A stretch of DNA of 64,000 nt from Leptolyngbya sp. NIES-3755 (GTDB lineage: Bacteria; Cyanobacteriota; Cyanobacteriia; Leptolyngbyales; Leptolyngbyaceae): positions 2,303,030-2,367,029 of the forward strand of contig AP017308.1 in assembly GCA_001548435.1 (NCBI GenBank), in the 5' to 3' direction. How positions within the stretch are numbered: position 1 is the stretch's first letter; each line of letters begins with the position of its first letter. This document shows, piece after piece, positions 20,546 to 29,070 of the stretch. The notes beneath the pieces were generated by a model. That model worked only from the letters and a program-made list of their open reading frames with translations, searched no databases and was not told the DNA's origin. Position numbers and translations under genes: made by a program.

Positions 20546-21541
20546 ATGCCGAATTCCGTCGATCGTCGTCCGATTTTGCTCGATTTTGAAAAACCTCTGG
20601 CTGAACTCGAAGCCCGAATTATTAAGCTGCGCGAGTTAGCTGAAGAAAGCGAGGTGGATTTGTCTGATAAGATCGCTGCGCTTGAACAACGCACGATCGA
20701 GCTTCGTAAAGAGATTTTTAGCGGTTTGACTCCCGGACAGCGGCTTCAAGTGGCTCGCCACCCTCGCCGCCCTAGTACGCTCGATTACATTCAAGTCATT
20801 AGTGATGAATGGATGGAGCTACATGGCGATCGAGGTGGACACGATGATCCGGCAGTCGTTGGAGGCGTGGGACGAATTGAAGGTCGTCCGGTCGTGATGT
20901 TGGGTCAGCAAAAAGGACGCAACACGAAAGATAATATCCAGCGCAATTTTGGACAGGCTTCTCCTAGTGGCTATCGGAAGGCGATTCGACTGATGGAACA
21001 TGCTGATCGCTTTGGAATGCCGATTCTGACCTTTATTGATACGCCTGCTGCATGGGCGGGATTAGAGGCGGAACAATTTGGGCAAGGGGAAGCGATCGCG
21101 TATAACCTGCGCGAAATGTTTGGGTTTGAAGTGCCGATTATCTGTAGCGTGATCGGAGAAGGCGGATCAGGGGGCGCATTAGCGATCGGGGTTGGGGAAC
21201 GATTGCTGATGTTTGAACATGCCGTCTACAGTGTTGCACCTCCGGAAACTTGTGCGACGATCCTTTGGCGGGATGCGACGAAAGCGGCTCAAGCAGCAGA
21301 AGCTTTGAAAATCACGGCTCCTGATTTGAAAGAATTGGGAATTGCTGATGAAGTGTTAACTGAACCGATCGGCGGCGCACATAGCGATCCATTAGAAGCC
21401 GCAGAAACGCTCAAAGCGGCAATTTTGCGAAATTTAGCAGCGTTGGATCAGCTCACCCCGACGCAACGAAAGGAACTGCGCTATCAGAAGTTCCGCAACA
21501 TTGGCGTATTCACTGAAACAGGATTGCCTTCGCATGTCTGA
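20546..21541 (+). CDS. accA: Acetyl-CoA carboxylase carboxyltransferase subunit alpha
   Basis: A 331-residue subunit that with AccD transfers the carboxyl group from biotin to acetyl-CoA, giving malonyl-CoA for fatty acid synthesis. Family blocks: [14 protein letters not shown] at the N-terminus, [64 protein letters not shown] with the oxyanion-hole glycines, and [16 protein letters not shown]. The ATG at 20546 follows AGGAG by 9 bases; that AGGAG can pair with a CTCCT just upstream. Length is normal for the family. Confidence 0.98.
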   Translation: MPNSVDRRPILLDFEKPLAELEARIIKLRELAEESEVDLSDKIAALEQRTIELRKEIFSGLTPGQRLQVARHPRRPSTLDYIQVISDEWMELHGDRGGHDDPAVVGGVGRIEGRPVVMLGQQKGRNTKDNIQRNFGQASPSGYRKAIRLMEHADRFGMPILTFIDTPAAWAGLEAEQFGQGEAIAYNLREMFGFEVPIICSVIGEGGSGGALAIGVGERLLMFEHAVYSVAPPETCATILWRDATKAAQAAEALKITAPDLKELGIADEVLTEPIGGAHSDPLEAAETLKAAILRNLAALDQLTPTQRKELRYQKFRNIGVFTETGLPSHV

Positions 21542-21901
21542 GTCCTGAGCGGTTTGAAACGACAAGATCTCTAAAATCAGGGGTATGAATTTTGGCGTAT
21601 TCTTTTGTCCGCACACCCGCTTGGAAATGAATCTCCGGGCGGACTCAATCGCAGTGACAGATCCTCATCAGCACGAAATTTTGGACGCGCCCCAAGATTG
21701 CACCTTGGCAAGATATAATTAGTAACTGACGTAACGATTTGTAAAACTCGCTCATTTTTCACCTTTGCAAACCTTTTCCACTCAAGCTTTTTCCGGTTCT
21801 TCGCTCTTCATTCGATCGCCGTTTTGCATCGCTACGCTCCATCGCAAATGACCGAAGACCATTTTTCAATTCCAGCCCCCTATTGAGGTTTTTGAGGATT
21901 C
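21542..21901. other. Intergenic region without recognised gene
   Basis: A 360-bp gap between accA and the SDR gene. It contains a 45-codon open frame (21585-21722) with no recognisable product and a TATAAT at 21714-21719 that lacks a convincing -35 partner. No RNA gene or repeat was recognised. Confidence 0.5.
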
Positions 21902-22627
21902 ATGAGTTCCTCCACCCATCGATGTGCCCTGATTACTGGGGCAAGTAGCGGCATCGGACAAGCCACGACGATCGCATTCGCCAAAGCGGGAATCGATGTT
22001 GTTCTTGTTAGCCGCACTCAGTCCAAACTTGATGCCGTCGCAGCAGAAGCGCGATCGCTCGGAGTTCATGCTCACACTTGTGCGATCGATTTAGCAGAAG
22101 TCGCACAAGTGCGATCGAAGCTCGAAGCGCTCGTTTCTGAAGTCGGCGCAATTGACATTCTTGTGAATAACGCAGGGATGGGATATACAGGCAGTCTTGC
22201 AGAAATGTCTCTAAGCGACTGGCAGCGAGTCATGGATTTGAATGTCACCAGCGTTTTTCAGTGCATTCAAGCGATTCTGCCTGGAATGCGATCGCAAAAA
22301 CGCGGCACGATTATTAATATTGCCTCGATCGCAGCGCATCAAACTTTTCCCGACTGGGGCGCGTACTGCGTCAGTAAGTTTGGGATTCTAGCACTCTCGA
22401 AAACCTTAGCGGCAGAAGAACGTTCGCATGGAATTCGAGTTGTAACCCTCTCACCGGGGTCGGTGAATACATCCCTTTGGGACACCGAAACGGTGCAGGC
22501 AGACTTCGATCGTTCAGCCATGTTGACCCCAGACATTGTTGCCGATGCGATCGTGCAAGCTGCCACCCTGAACAATCGAGCAGTGGTCGAAGAGATGATT
22601 CTCATGCCCAATGCTGGAACGTTCTGA
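21902..22627 (+). CDS. Short-chain dehydrogenase/reductase (SDR)
   Basis: A 241-residue Rossmann-fold oxidoreductase. The cofactor motif TGASSGIG is at residues 13-20, NNAGMG near 89-94, catalytic Ser in NIASIAAH near 139, and the YxxxK pair in YCVSKFG near 152-158. After the first beta-alpha unit, SRTQSKLD fits an NADP(H)-preferring enzyme. Length is that of a classical SDR. A FabG-like 3-ketoacyl-ACP reductase, sepiapterin-reductase-like or sugar reductase role is possible. Its position directly upstream of folE (57-bp gap) invites a pteridine link but does not prove it. Confidence 0.9.
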   Translation: MSSSTHRCALITGASSGIGQATTIAFAKAGIDVVLVSRTQSKLDAVAAEARSLGVHAHTCAIDLAEVAQVRSKLEALVSEVGAIDILVNNAGMGYTGSLAEMSLSDWQRVMDLNVTSVFQCIQAILPGMRSQKRGTIINIASIAAHQTFPDWGAYCVSKFGILALSKTLAAEERSHGIRVVTLSPGSVNTSLWDTETVQADFDRSAMLTPDIVADAIVQAATLNNRAVVEEMILMPNAGTF

Positions 22628-22683
22628 GTCGAGATTTCCAGTTAAACGGTTTCGTTTTTTGCACACTTAATTTTGCAACAATC

Positions 22684-23364
22684 ATGACTATTGCTTCTCC
22701 GAATGGATTCAGCGCTAAGAACAAATTAGAATCAAGACCCGATCGCAATACGCAGAACGGTCTAGAAGCCAAAATTAAACCGCCGAGTGAAGAGACCTCC
22801 GAAGAGATGATGGAGGCGGTGCGAACGATGTTAGTTGGGGTGGGTGAAGATCCTGAGCGCGAAGGCTTGCTGAAGACTCCGAAACGGGTGGCGGATGCGA
22901 TGCGGTTCTTGACCAGTGGCTACAATCAATCTCTGGAAGAATTGGTAAACGGCGCGATTTTTGATGAAGGGCACAATGAAATGGTGCTGGTGCGCGATAT
23001 CAATTTCTTTAGCTTGTGTGAACATCACATGCTGCCGTTTATGGGTCGGGCACATGTGGCTTATATTCCAAATGAAAAGGTTGTGGGCTTGAGTAAGTTG
23101 GCGCGGATTGTGGAAATGTACTCGCGACGCTTGCAGGTTCAGGAGCGGTTAACTCGTCAGGTGGCGGAAGCATTGCAGGAAGTTCTTCAGCCACGTGGGG
23201 TTGCAGTGGTGATGGAAGCTTCTCACATGTGTATGGTGATGCGTGGGGTGCAGAAGCCCGGATCTTGGACGGTCACGAGTGCGATGGTGGGATGTTTTCA
23301 GGATGATCAAAAGACTCGTGAGGAGTATCTGAACTTGATTCGTCATCAGCCTTCGTTCTGGTAA
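22684..23364 (+). CDS. folE: GTP cyclohydrolase I
   Basis: 226 residues from the ATG at 22684 (MTIASPNGF); the longer open frame from 22477 overlaps the SDR gene and is rejected. The enzyme opens GTP to 7,8-dihydroneopterin triphosphate, the first step to folate and, in cyanobacteria, to pterin glycosides. Zinc and catalytic motifs are intact: [19 protein letters not shown], then [23 protein letters not shown] and the second Cys/His in [11 protein letters not shown]. The N-terminal 40 residues are a variable extension. Length is typical of FolE1. Confidence 0.97.
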   Translation: MTIASPNGFSAKNKLESRPDRNTQNGLEAKIKPPSEETSEEMMEAVRTMLVGVGEDPEREGLLKTPKRVADAMRFLTSGYNQSLEELVNGAIFDEGHNEMVLVRDINFFSLCEHHMLPFMGRAHVAYIPNEKVVGLSKLARIVEMYSRRLQVQERLTRQVAEALQEVLQPRGVAVVMEASHMCMVMRGVQKPGSWTVTSAMVGCFQDDQKTREEYLNLIRHQPSFW

Positions 23365-23393
23365 GGGGAAGGGGTTTAGAATAGGCGGGTTTG

Positions 23394-23482
23394 CCCTCAC
23401 CCCAGCCCTCTCCCTGGGGGAGAGGGAGCAAGAGTCTGGTTCCTCTTCTCCCTGGGGAGAAGGGGCTAGGGGATGAGGGCAA
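23394..23482. repeat. Two tandem CCCTCTCCC-TGGGG palindromic elements
   Basis: CCCTCTCCCTGGGGGAGAGGG followed shortly by CTTCTCCCTGGGGAGAAGGGG lie between the convergent folE and trpF genes and resemble the element at 8869-8903. Each half can form a GC-rich hairpin, so the pair may serve as a two-way terminator. Confidence 0.7.
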
Positions 23483-23486
23483 AGAT

Positions 23487-24119
23487 TTAAGCGATCGACG
23501 ACGATTCAAGCACTTTAAATAACTGTGCAACACGCTCCAGGTTTTTATCGCCTGGGGCGTTTTCTAATCCGCTTGATAAGTCAATACCATCGGGTGCAAC
23601 TAAGCTTAGAGCATCATTCACATTGTTCGGATTGAGTCCACCTGCTAACCACCAATCGCAAGTCGGTCGAAATTGTTTCAGCATTGTCCAATCGATCGAT
23701 AATCCGGTTCCGCCTGCTTGAGTCGGATGATACGCATCTAGTAGTAAAACATCAACCTGAGATTGATAGTCGATCGATAGTTCTAGATCAGCTTGAGATC
23801 GAATTCGCAATGCTTTGATCACTTTGACATTCAATGCTCGGACTTGCTGACAAAATTCGGGTGATTCTGCTCCGTGAAGTTGAACGATGTTTAGGTTTGT
23901 GATCGCAACAGTTTCTCGAATCGTATCGATCGGAGCATCAAGGAACACACCGACTCGATCGACTGATAGCTGATTGGTAATCGATCGGATATTTGCAGCA
24001 TCAATATAACGGGGAGTTCCTGGAACACAGATAAAGCCGATCGCAGTTGCTCCGGATTGTTCAATCGCGATCGCTTGATCGAGCTTCGTAATGCCGCAGA
24101 TTTTGACTTGTAAGCTCAT
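23487..24119 (-). CDS. trpF: Phosphoribosylanthranilate isomerase
   Basis: A 210-residue TIM-barrel enzyme that isomerises N-(5-phosphoribosyl)anthranilate in tryptophan synthesis. The start MSLQVKICGITKLDQA carries the catalytic Cys of the KICGI motif. The later IVQLHGAESPEFC, VLLLDAY with the catalytic Asp, GGTGLSIDW and LAGGLNPNNV phosphate-binding loop complete the family pattern. Length is normal. It is isolated from other trp genes, as is common in cyanobacteria. Confidence 0.96.
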   Translation of the reverse strand: MSLQVKICGITKLDQAIAIEQSGATAIGFICVPGTPRYIDAANIRSITNQLSVDRVGVFLDAPIDTIRETVAITNLNIVQLHGAESPEFCQQVRALNVKVIKALRIRSQADLELSIDYQSQVDVLLLDAYHPTQAGGTGLSIDWTMLKQFRPTCDWWLAGGLNPNNVNDALSLVAPDGIDLSSGLENAPGDKNLERVAQLFKVLESSSIA

Positions 24120-24176
24120 CGTTAGAATTGTTGTGTTTTCTCATAGCTTATCAAGTGCCGGAGTAGTATAGGCAAT

Positions 24177-24390
24177 ATGTACAGCGGAAACCTTATGATG
24201 CAAGCAGATCAGCCAAATCGTCGCAAAAAATACACTTTGGATGAACTTCTAAAAGGTATGACTCCAGAGCAGTGTCACGCCGCGGTTAAAATGGGAACAC
24301 CTGTCGGAAAGGAAGCCTGGTAGCGTGGAAAAAGTATCGATCGATATCCTTGAGGAAGTGGTGGCGAAGGTTTCGACGTTACTGAGTTGA
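24177..24390 (+). pseudogene. Relict mazEF toxin-antitoxin locus (C-terminal scraps of antitoxin and toxin)
   Basis: A 48-codon frame (ATG 24177 to TAG 24323) encodes a MazE/ChpR-like antitoxin tail: YTLDELLKGMTP near residues 19-30 and the diagnostic MGTPVGKEAW ending. The DNA-binding AbrB half is missing. Starting one base after its stop, GTG 24325 to TGA 24390 encodes 21 residues, VSIDILEEVVAKVSTLLS, like the last helix of MazF/PemK toxins; the rest of the toxin is absent. The order and spacing match an intact mazEF pair from which the antitoxin N-terminus and toxin body were deleted. I infer an inactive remnant; the 48-residue piece might still be made. Confidence 0.6.
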
Positions 24391-24435
24391 ATTTCGCGAT
24401 CGCTTACAATGTGAAGAATAGAACTCTGTAAAGCC

Positions 24436-24687
24436 ATGCTGAAAGAAAAAGTAAAGCAACAGATCGATAAGCTGAACGAGGAGCAACTAAAACAAGTTGA
24501 GAGCTTTATTGCAACGCTGCAAATTCAAGCTCAGCAGTCTCAGGAACCCAGACGATTTTGGGAGACAGCAACACCAGAAGAATGGGTGAGAAGCTTTCAG
24601 GAAATGGTTGCACAATTTCCCAAAACTGGGGGAAGCTTATCCGATGAAGCTTGCGATCGAGAAAGCATTTACTACGGCGAAGAATGA
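24436..24687 (+). CDS. Small antitoxin-like protein (orphan)
   Basis: An 83-residue acidic, helical protein starting at ATG 24436. The N-terminal KVKQQIDKLNEEQLKQVESFI helix followed by WxxATPEEWVRSFQEM resembles small cyanobacterial antitoxins that precede PIN or RelE toxins. No toxin gene follows: the next feature is the terminator shared with pilQ on the opposite strand. It lies 45 bp after the mazEF remnant, so both may be leftovers of one accessory spot. The coding nature is supported by the start, composition and clean stop. The antitoxin role is inferred. Confidence 0.6.
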   Translation: MLKEKVKQQIDKLNEEQLKQVESFIATLQIQAQQSQEPRRFWETATPEEWVRSFQEMVAQFPKTGGSLSDEACDRESIYYGEE

Positions 24688-24702
24688 CACAGTATTGCTG
24701 CA

Positions 24703-24735
24703 ATAAAAAAGCCAGAGTTCGGAACCCTGGCACTG
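24703..24735. terminator. Bidirectional terminator between the small antitoxin-like gene and pilQ
   Basis: GCCAG-GGTTC-like arms (GCCAGAGTTCGG and its inverted AACCCTGGC) are preceded by AATAAAAAA on the plus strand, so transcription from pilQ meets a hairpin followed by TTTTTTATT. Confidence 0.8.
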
Positions 24736-24756
24736 TGGATCTAAATTGAATTTGAG

Positions 24757-27228
24757 TTAGCGGTTCTCTTGTTGTTGCAAGAACTGACGCACTTCGCGAC
24801 CGGGAACATAACCGTAACCAAAATTAGATTGATCACTGTCATCCAGAATTTGAGGTGTCAGCATTACAATCACTTCTTGGCGTTGATTCTCACGGTTAGT
24901 GCTTCTGAACAGCGAACCCAACAGCGGCAGATCACCGAGAATTGGGACTTTTCTGACTGAAGCACGATCGCTTTCCTGAATGATTCCGGACAAGATTAAG
25001 GTTTGTCCATCTCTCAATCGAATTAGACCCGATTGGATTTCACGTCGCGACAACAGAACAACTCGACCTGCACCGGTGTCAACGCTGTTAACTGGAGCAG
25101 TGACAGAAGGATTGATTCTGACAGACACAAAGCCATTATCGTCGATTCGTTCGAGTGTAATGTCGAGTTTCAGTCCAGCTTCCTGCCTTTCTAGCTCAAC
25201 TGTTTCTCGACTAACACCAGCAGTATCAGTTCGGGTAATTCTAGTGTTAGTAATTACATCTTGAGTCAGATTAACGTTTGCTTTTTCCCCTTCTTGCACA
25301 ACAACTGTCGGATCAGTCAAAATTTTCGCATTTCCGCTTGTGACTTGCGACTGCAATCGCGCTAGAAATTGGCTAGGGAACTGGAACAATGTGGGAAGCG
25401 AAGAGATAACACTGCCAATCGTTCCAGGGGCAAAGGTTGTAGTTCTTGCTCCTGTAGCGGGGTCAGTCACTGTCGAACTAATAGACTGAGTTGCTGGAGT
25501 AATGTCGGTGATACCTGGTTGGAAAGGATTTTGGATTCGTACTGAGCGTGTGAGGAAGGTGCCATCTCCATTTGGAATGTCTTGAACCACTCTGCCATCG
25601 CTCAATACTCGCAGCCCTGGAGAGGTGTTTGGAACAGTCACAGTATTATTGAGATCAATAAACGTGTTGCTGCCAGAGTAGGGATTGTTGATGATTGGAC
25701 GACCACTTAAACTAGCATTTGCTTCTGTATTGTTAGGGGGTCTGTATTGTCCAAAGTTGAAGACTGCCGCGCCTCGGTCAACATTGAAGAAATTATTACC
25801 AATGCCAAACGAGAAGCTGGTATTGAAATCATCGGTCTTCAGCAAGTTCACATCAACAATCTTCACGTTGATTGCAACTTGACGCTTCCGGGCATCGAGT
25901 TGACCTAGAAGACGAGTTGCAATTTCGACTTTGCGGGGTGCGCCTGTCAGAGTGATTGAATTTAATCGATCGTTTGATGACACAGACAAGCCACGCAGAA
26001 CTAGCGGCGCAGTTCCTTCTGTCGCTCGAAGTGAAAGAATTGAGGGTGTTCTTCTTTCGATAACTCGTGCCCCTGCACCTTCTCCAACGGTTTGGATCTC
26101 AACTTGTTCAAATGGACGCTGAGTTTCTGCACCCTGAGTGGTCAAGAATGCGGCTGCATCTGAAACCGAAACTTGATTGAGGCGAACAGTACGAGAAATA
26201 ATGTTCCGAGCATCATCGGGCAAGCGAGGTCCGACAAAGATGGTTCGTCCAACTCGGTTCACATCTAACGCTGCACAACTTCCTGCGCCACCAGACGCGC
26301 CTCCTGCATTTGCAACCGGAATACAAGCCACTCTCAACACATAGTTGAACACATCCTGAACCGACTCATTTTGGATGTCTAGAGAGATCGTTGGTCCATT
26401 AGGTCTAGCGGCTCCTGCTGCGGCTCCAGGTTGTGCGCCTGCTGCACCCGATTCACTATAAGCCAAGTTCAAATTTGCAGCACGAGCTAATAGCGATAGG
26501 ACTTCTCTCACAGGAGCATCCCGCAGAACTAAGCGTGGAATTCGCTCGTTTGTACCCAAATCCACTAAAGTTGGCGAGGTATCAATCTGAGAAATTGCCT
26601 GATCACCGACTGGAGGTGCAACGGCTCTTCTCATCAAGGGTGGAGTTGGAGCAACCGGAACTGTTGGCTGACCTTGATTTGGCACTTGAGCACTCGGTAC
26701 AAAAGGAGCAACCGGAGTCGTTGAATTCGGTACTGCTTGAGCAACCGGAGTCGTAGGCAAAGGAGCCGATCGAGTCGATTGTGCCTGAGCCGTTGTCATT
26801 GGAGCAGCGGCAGTCGGTTGAGGGTTCGGAGTGCTACCACCGCCTGCACCGGACACATTGAAGATCACACCTTGTTCATTTCGAGAAGCAATTTGTCCGA
26901 TCGGGGCTGCATTCGTTCCCACCACGGTCACTTGAACGCCGTTTGCACCAGAAGGAATCACCGAAATTTGAGCAATTCCAGGAGCGGGATTGTTCTGGCG
27001 GAAGGGTTGAGTGATTTGGGCATTGAACACATACGCATTCCAGGTGTTGCCGCGATTGACATTGAAAACTTGCGGGGCTTTGCTACCTTGGGTTTCGAGA
27101 ACCACATCAAAGCCCGCTCCATTGGGATTGACGCGAACATTGGTGACTTGGGTGGGATTCGCGATCGCAGGACTCACGAGAGCGAGAGTCGCGGCAGTTG
27201 CAATACTAATTGCTCGAAGCTCTTTCAC
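24757..27228 (-). CDS. pilQ: Type IV pilus secretin PilQ
   Basis: 823 residues from GTG 27228, chosen because an AAGAGGAG ribosome-binding site lies about 10 bases upstream and the product starts with a signal peptide (VKELRAISIATAATLALVSPAIA). The longer frame from 27369 runs through the repeat and overlaps pilO. PilQ forms the outer-membrane pore for pilus extrusion. Order: an AMIN domain near residues 30-120, a Pro/Gln/Thr-rich linker to about 225, secretin and N-domain repeats (PRLVLRDAPVREVLSLLARAA), and the C-terminal secretin beta domain with TDPTVVVQEGEKA and ILSGIIQ...VPILGDLPLLGSLF. It is the last gene of pilMNOQ; cyanobacteria normally lack pilP here. Confidence 0.95.
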   Translation of the reverse strand: MKELRAISIATAATLALVSPAIANPTQVTNVRVNPNGAGFDVVLETQGSKAPQVFNVNRGNTWNAYVFNAQITQPFRQNNPAPGIAQISVIPSGANGVQVTVVGTNAAPIGQIASRNEQGVIFNVSGAGGGSTPNPQPTAAAPMTTAQAQSTRSAPLPTTPVAQAVPNSTTPVAPFVPSAQVPNQGQPTVPVAPTPPLMRRAVAPPVGDQAISQIDTSPTLVDLGTNERIPRLVLRDAPVREVLSLLARAANLNLAYSESGAAGAQPGAAAGAARPNGPTISLDIQNESVQDVFNYVLRVACIPVANAGGASGGAGSCAALDVNRVGRTIFVGPRLPDDARNIISRTVRLNQVSVSDAAAFLTTQGAETQRPFEQVEIQTVGEGAGARVIERRTPSILSLRATEGTAPLVLRGLSVSSNDRLNSITLTGAPRKVEIATRLLGQLDARKRQVAINVKIVDVNLLKTDDFNTSFSFGIGNNFFNVDRGAAVFNFGQYRPPNNTEANASLSGRPIINNPYSGSNTFIDLNNTVTVPNTSPGLRVLSDGRVVQDIPNGDGTFLTRSVRIQNPFQPGITDITPATQSISSTVTDPATGARTTTFAPGTIGSVISSLPTLFQFPSQFLARLQSQVTSGNAKILTDPTVVVQEGEKANVNLTQDVITNTRITRTDTAGVSRETVELERQEAGLKLDITLERIDDNGFVSVRINPSVTAPVNSVDTGAGRVVLLSRREIQSGLIRLRDGQTLILSGIIQESDRASVRKVPILGDLPLLGSLFRSTNRENQRQEVIVMLTPQILDDSDQSNFGYGYVPGREVRQFLQQQENR

Positions 27229-27260
27229 GGGGGTAACACTCCTCTTAGGGGGAATAAGGG

Positions 27261-27289
27261 TATGGGGTGTGGGGTGTGGGGTGCGAGGT
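27261..27289 (-). repeat. Heptanucleotide repeat between pilO and pilQ
   Basis: Three to four TGGGGTG heptamers ending in CGAGG occupy the 91-bp pilO-pilQ gap. The sequence is the same type as the rpoB-rpoC1 and rpoC1-rpoC2 repeats, but only one arm is present. Confidence 0.7.
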
Positions 27290-27319
27290 TGGATTGGATT
27301 TTCCTCACTCCCGAAAACG

Positions 27320-28195
27320 TTATGGTTTTGGAGGCTGTTGGGCAGCTTGAACCGCTTGTCGATCGACATCGGTTAACGGCATCAGTGCATCCATTTGGAA
27401 GGTCGTTGTAATTTGGTTGTCTGGTTGGCAGTTCGTCAGATAGCGAATCGTGCCATCAGGCTGAATCTCGTACAGTCCTTCTGCGATTTTGTTATCAACG
27501 ACTTTTACGTTTAGATTGCGAACTAGGATCAACGGCTGCAAACGCTCGATCGTTCTAAAAATTGACTGCGTTTGATTGAAGTTGCCGCGAATCTCGACAT
27601 CGATCGATTGGCGCTTCAGCTTGTTATCGATCGGCGCACCGAGAGAACCATCATTGACCACGATCGCGCCAACTTCACTCGGCTTAAATCGGTGCAATTT
27701 CGCTTCTGCCACCAGTTTTCCAAACTTATCTTCAAACTCCTGAGCGCCCCCTGGAGTTGCAAATGCCTGCCGCACATACACAGGACAGCCATTTAATTTT
27801 GTGTTTCTCGCAGCGAGTAATCCAGCATTGTTGCGCTCGATTAATTGATTGAGATCAAACAAGAGCGTATTTAAGGTTTTCTCGTTCGCAAATAATCCAT
27901 AGACCTGATCACGTTTTTGTTTCGCTTTCGCTAATTGATCTTTCGCGTCTTGGATTTGTTTACGAATTGCACCTTGTTGCTCAAGCTGAGTCGTTTTCTC
28001 TTGCACGGCTGCACTCAGCGTTTGATTGGTTTCCCAGGCAGGCATCACCAGATAGTTGAACAATGCACCCGCACCAAGCAACCCCAACACACCCAGAAGC
28101 ACTCCGCTAATGGTGGGCGTAAATGTGATCCCAAACGCCGTGGGATAGTTTGGAGCATTCTCAAACTCCGAATCAGGAATAAAATCAGCGGTCAT
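27320..28195 (-). CDS. pilO: Type IV pilus inner-membrane protein PilO
   Basis: 291 residues with one membrane segment near residues 25-52 (GVLLGVLGLLGAGALFNYLV), then a coiled coil (TLSAAVQEKTTQLEQQ...KDQLAKAKQKRD) and a periplasmic ferredoxin-like domain ending near 280. PilO pairs with PilN and couples the cytoplasmic PilM ring to the secretin. Its ATG overlaps the pilN stop by four bases (ATGA at 28192-28195), which indicates tight translational coupling. It matches the cyanobacterial PilO type rather than that of proteobacteria. Confidence 0.9.
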   Translation of the reverse strand: MTADFIPDSEFENAPNYPTAFGITFTPTISGVLLGVLGLLGAGALFNYLVMPAWETNQTLSAAVQEKTTQLEQQGAIRKQIQDAKDQLAKAKQKRDQVYGLFANEKTLNTLLFDLNQLIERNNAGLLAARNTKLNGCPVYVRQAFATPGGAQEFEDKFGKLVAEAKLHRFKPSEVGAIVVNDGSLGAPIDNKLKRQSIDVEIRGNFNQTQSIFRTIERLQPLILVRNLNVKVVDNKIAEGLYEIQPDGTIRYLTNCQPDNQITTTFQMDALMPLTDVDRQAVQAAQQPPKP

Positions 28196-29070
28196 GGTGT
28201 CTTCGCTCCGTCTTTTTGAGTCGCTGCGGGAGTCGGCGATTTCGGCGTAGCAGTCTCCGAAATTACACCGCGTTGTTTTAAGGCTTCGATCCGAGTCACC
28301 AAACCGACTGCACCTTTACGATCGAGTTCTCGAATCAGTTCCGAAGCAGGGACATCATTGATCGCCGTTGTGATCGTGAAGGAGACTCTTCTCGGTAAGC
28401 GAGGGGCTTTGAATTGACCCACTTCCCGCTCAACTCCTGGGAACTTCGGAATCTGTAACGTTTTCTCCTCACCCAACTCCGCACTGACCACTTTGGTTTG
28501 GTCGGCTCTCAGAAAGTTCGATTGCTGAAGCGTCAACATAAAATCATTGACATCATTCATCGAACTCGCCGTCCCTTGAATCTGAATCCGAGAGGAAACA
28601 GGGGCAGCCGAGGCAACCGGGGTCGTCCCTGCTGGAGGAGGAGTCGTTGCAGTTGGAGCAACTTGCGTGATCGAAGCAAGCTGAATCGTCGCAGGCAGTC
28701 GATCGCGAATGTCCTGAGTCATCGCAGACCAAGGCTTGATCTGGTTAAACACGGAAGCGAGTGCTTCTGCTTCTGCGGTTGCCTGTTTCGCTTCTTCCTG
28801 AACCTTCGATAAGTTCTTCTTCTCGGTTTCTAAGTTACCGAGTTGAACATCGAGATCCGCCTGCTGCTTTTCTAAGTCCCCGTTTCGCAGTGTCAGAATT
28901 CCAAGAAGTGCTGCCGCTACTGCTGGAAAGAAGACCAATGCAGCAAATCCCAGATACAACGGACGACGATCCGTGGGTGAAATCGAAGGTTTACCCCGAC
29001 CACCACCGCGTTTTTTATCGGACTTGATCTCTGATCGATCGTTGAGAAAATTGACATCTAAACTGTACAT
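28192..29070 (-). CDS. pilN: Type IV pilus inner-membrane protein PilN
   Basis: 292 residues. The start MYSLDVNFLNDR gives the conserved short N-terminal motif that binds PilM. A basic stretch precedes one membrane segment at about residues 38-62 (LGFAALVFFPAVAAALLGI), then a coiled coil rich in Glu/Gln/Ala and a periplasmic domain. The C-terminus is Pro/Thr-rich. The gene starts directly after the pilM stop (29071) and overlaps pilO by four bases. Length is longer than in Pseudomonas PilN because of extra central and C-terminal linkers, as usual in cyanobacteria. Confidence 0.9.
   Translation of the reverse strand: MYSLDVNFLNDRSEIKSDKKRGGGRGKPSISPTDRRPLYLGFAALVFFPAVAAALLGILTLRNGDLEKQQADLDVQLGNLETEKKNLSKVQEEAKQATAEAEALASVFNQIKPWSAMTQDIRDRLPATIQLASITQVAPTATTPPPAGTTPVASAAPVSSRIQIQGTASSMNDVNDFMLTLQQSNFLRADQTKVVSAELGEEKTLQIPKFPGVEREVGQFKAPRLPRRVSFTITTAINDVPASELIRELDRKGAVGLVTRIEALKQRGVISETATPKSPTPAATQKDGAKTP

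Noticed and set aside
21585-21722. 45-codon open frame after accA (starts MNFGVFFCPHTRLEM)
   Set aside because: It has a possible AGGGG upstream but no recognisable product, and its length is within chance for this composition. It would need ribosome profiling or conservation.
27229-27369. N-terminal extension of pilQ
   Set aside because: It runs through the heptamer repeat and overlaps pilO; the GTG at 27228 has a good ribosome-binding site and gives a signal peptide.
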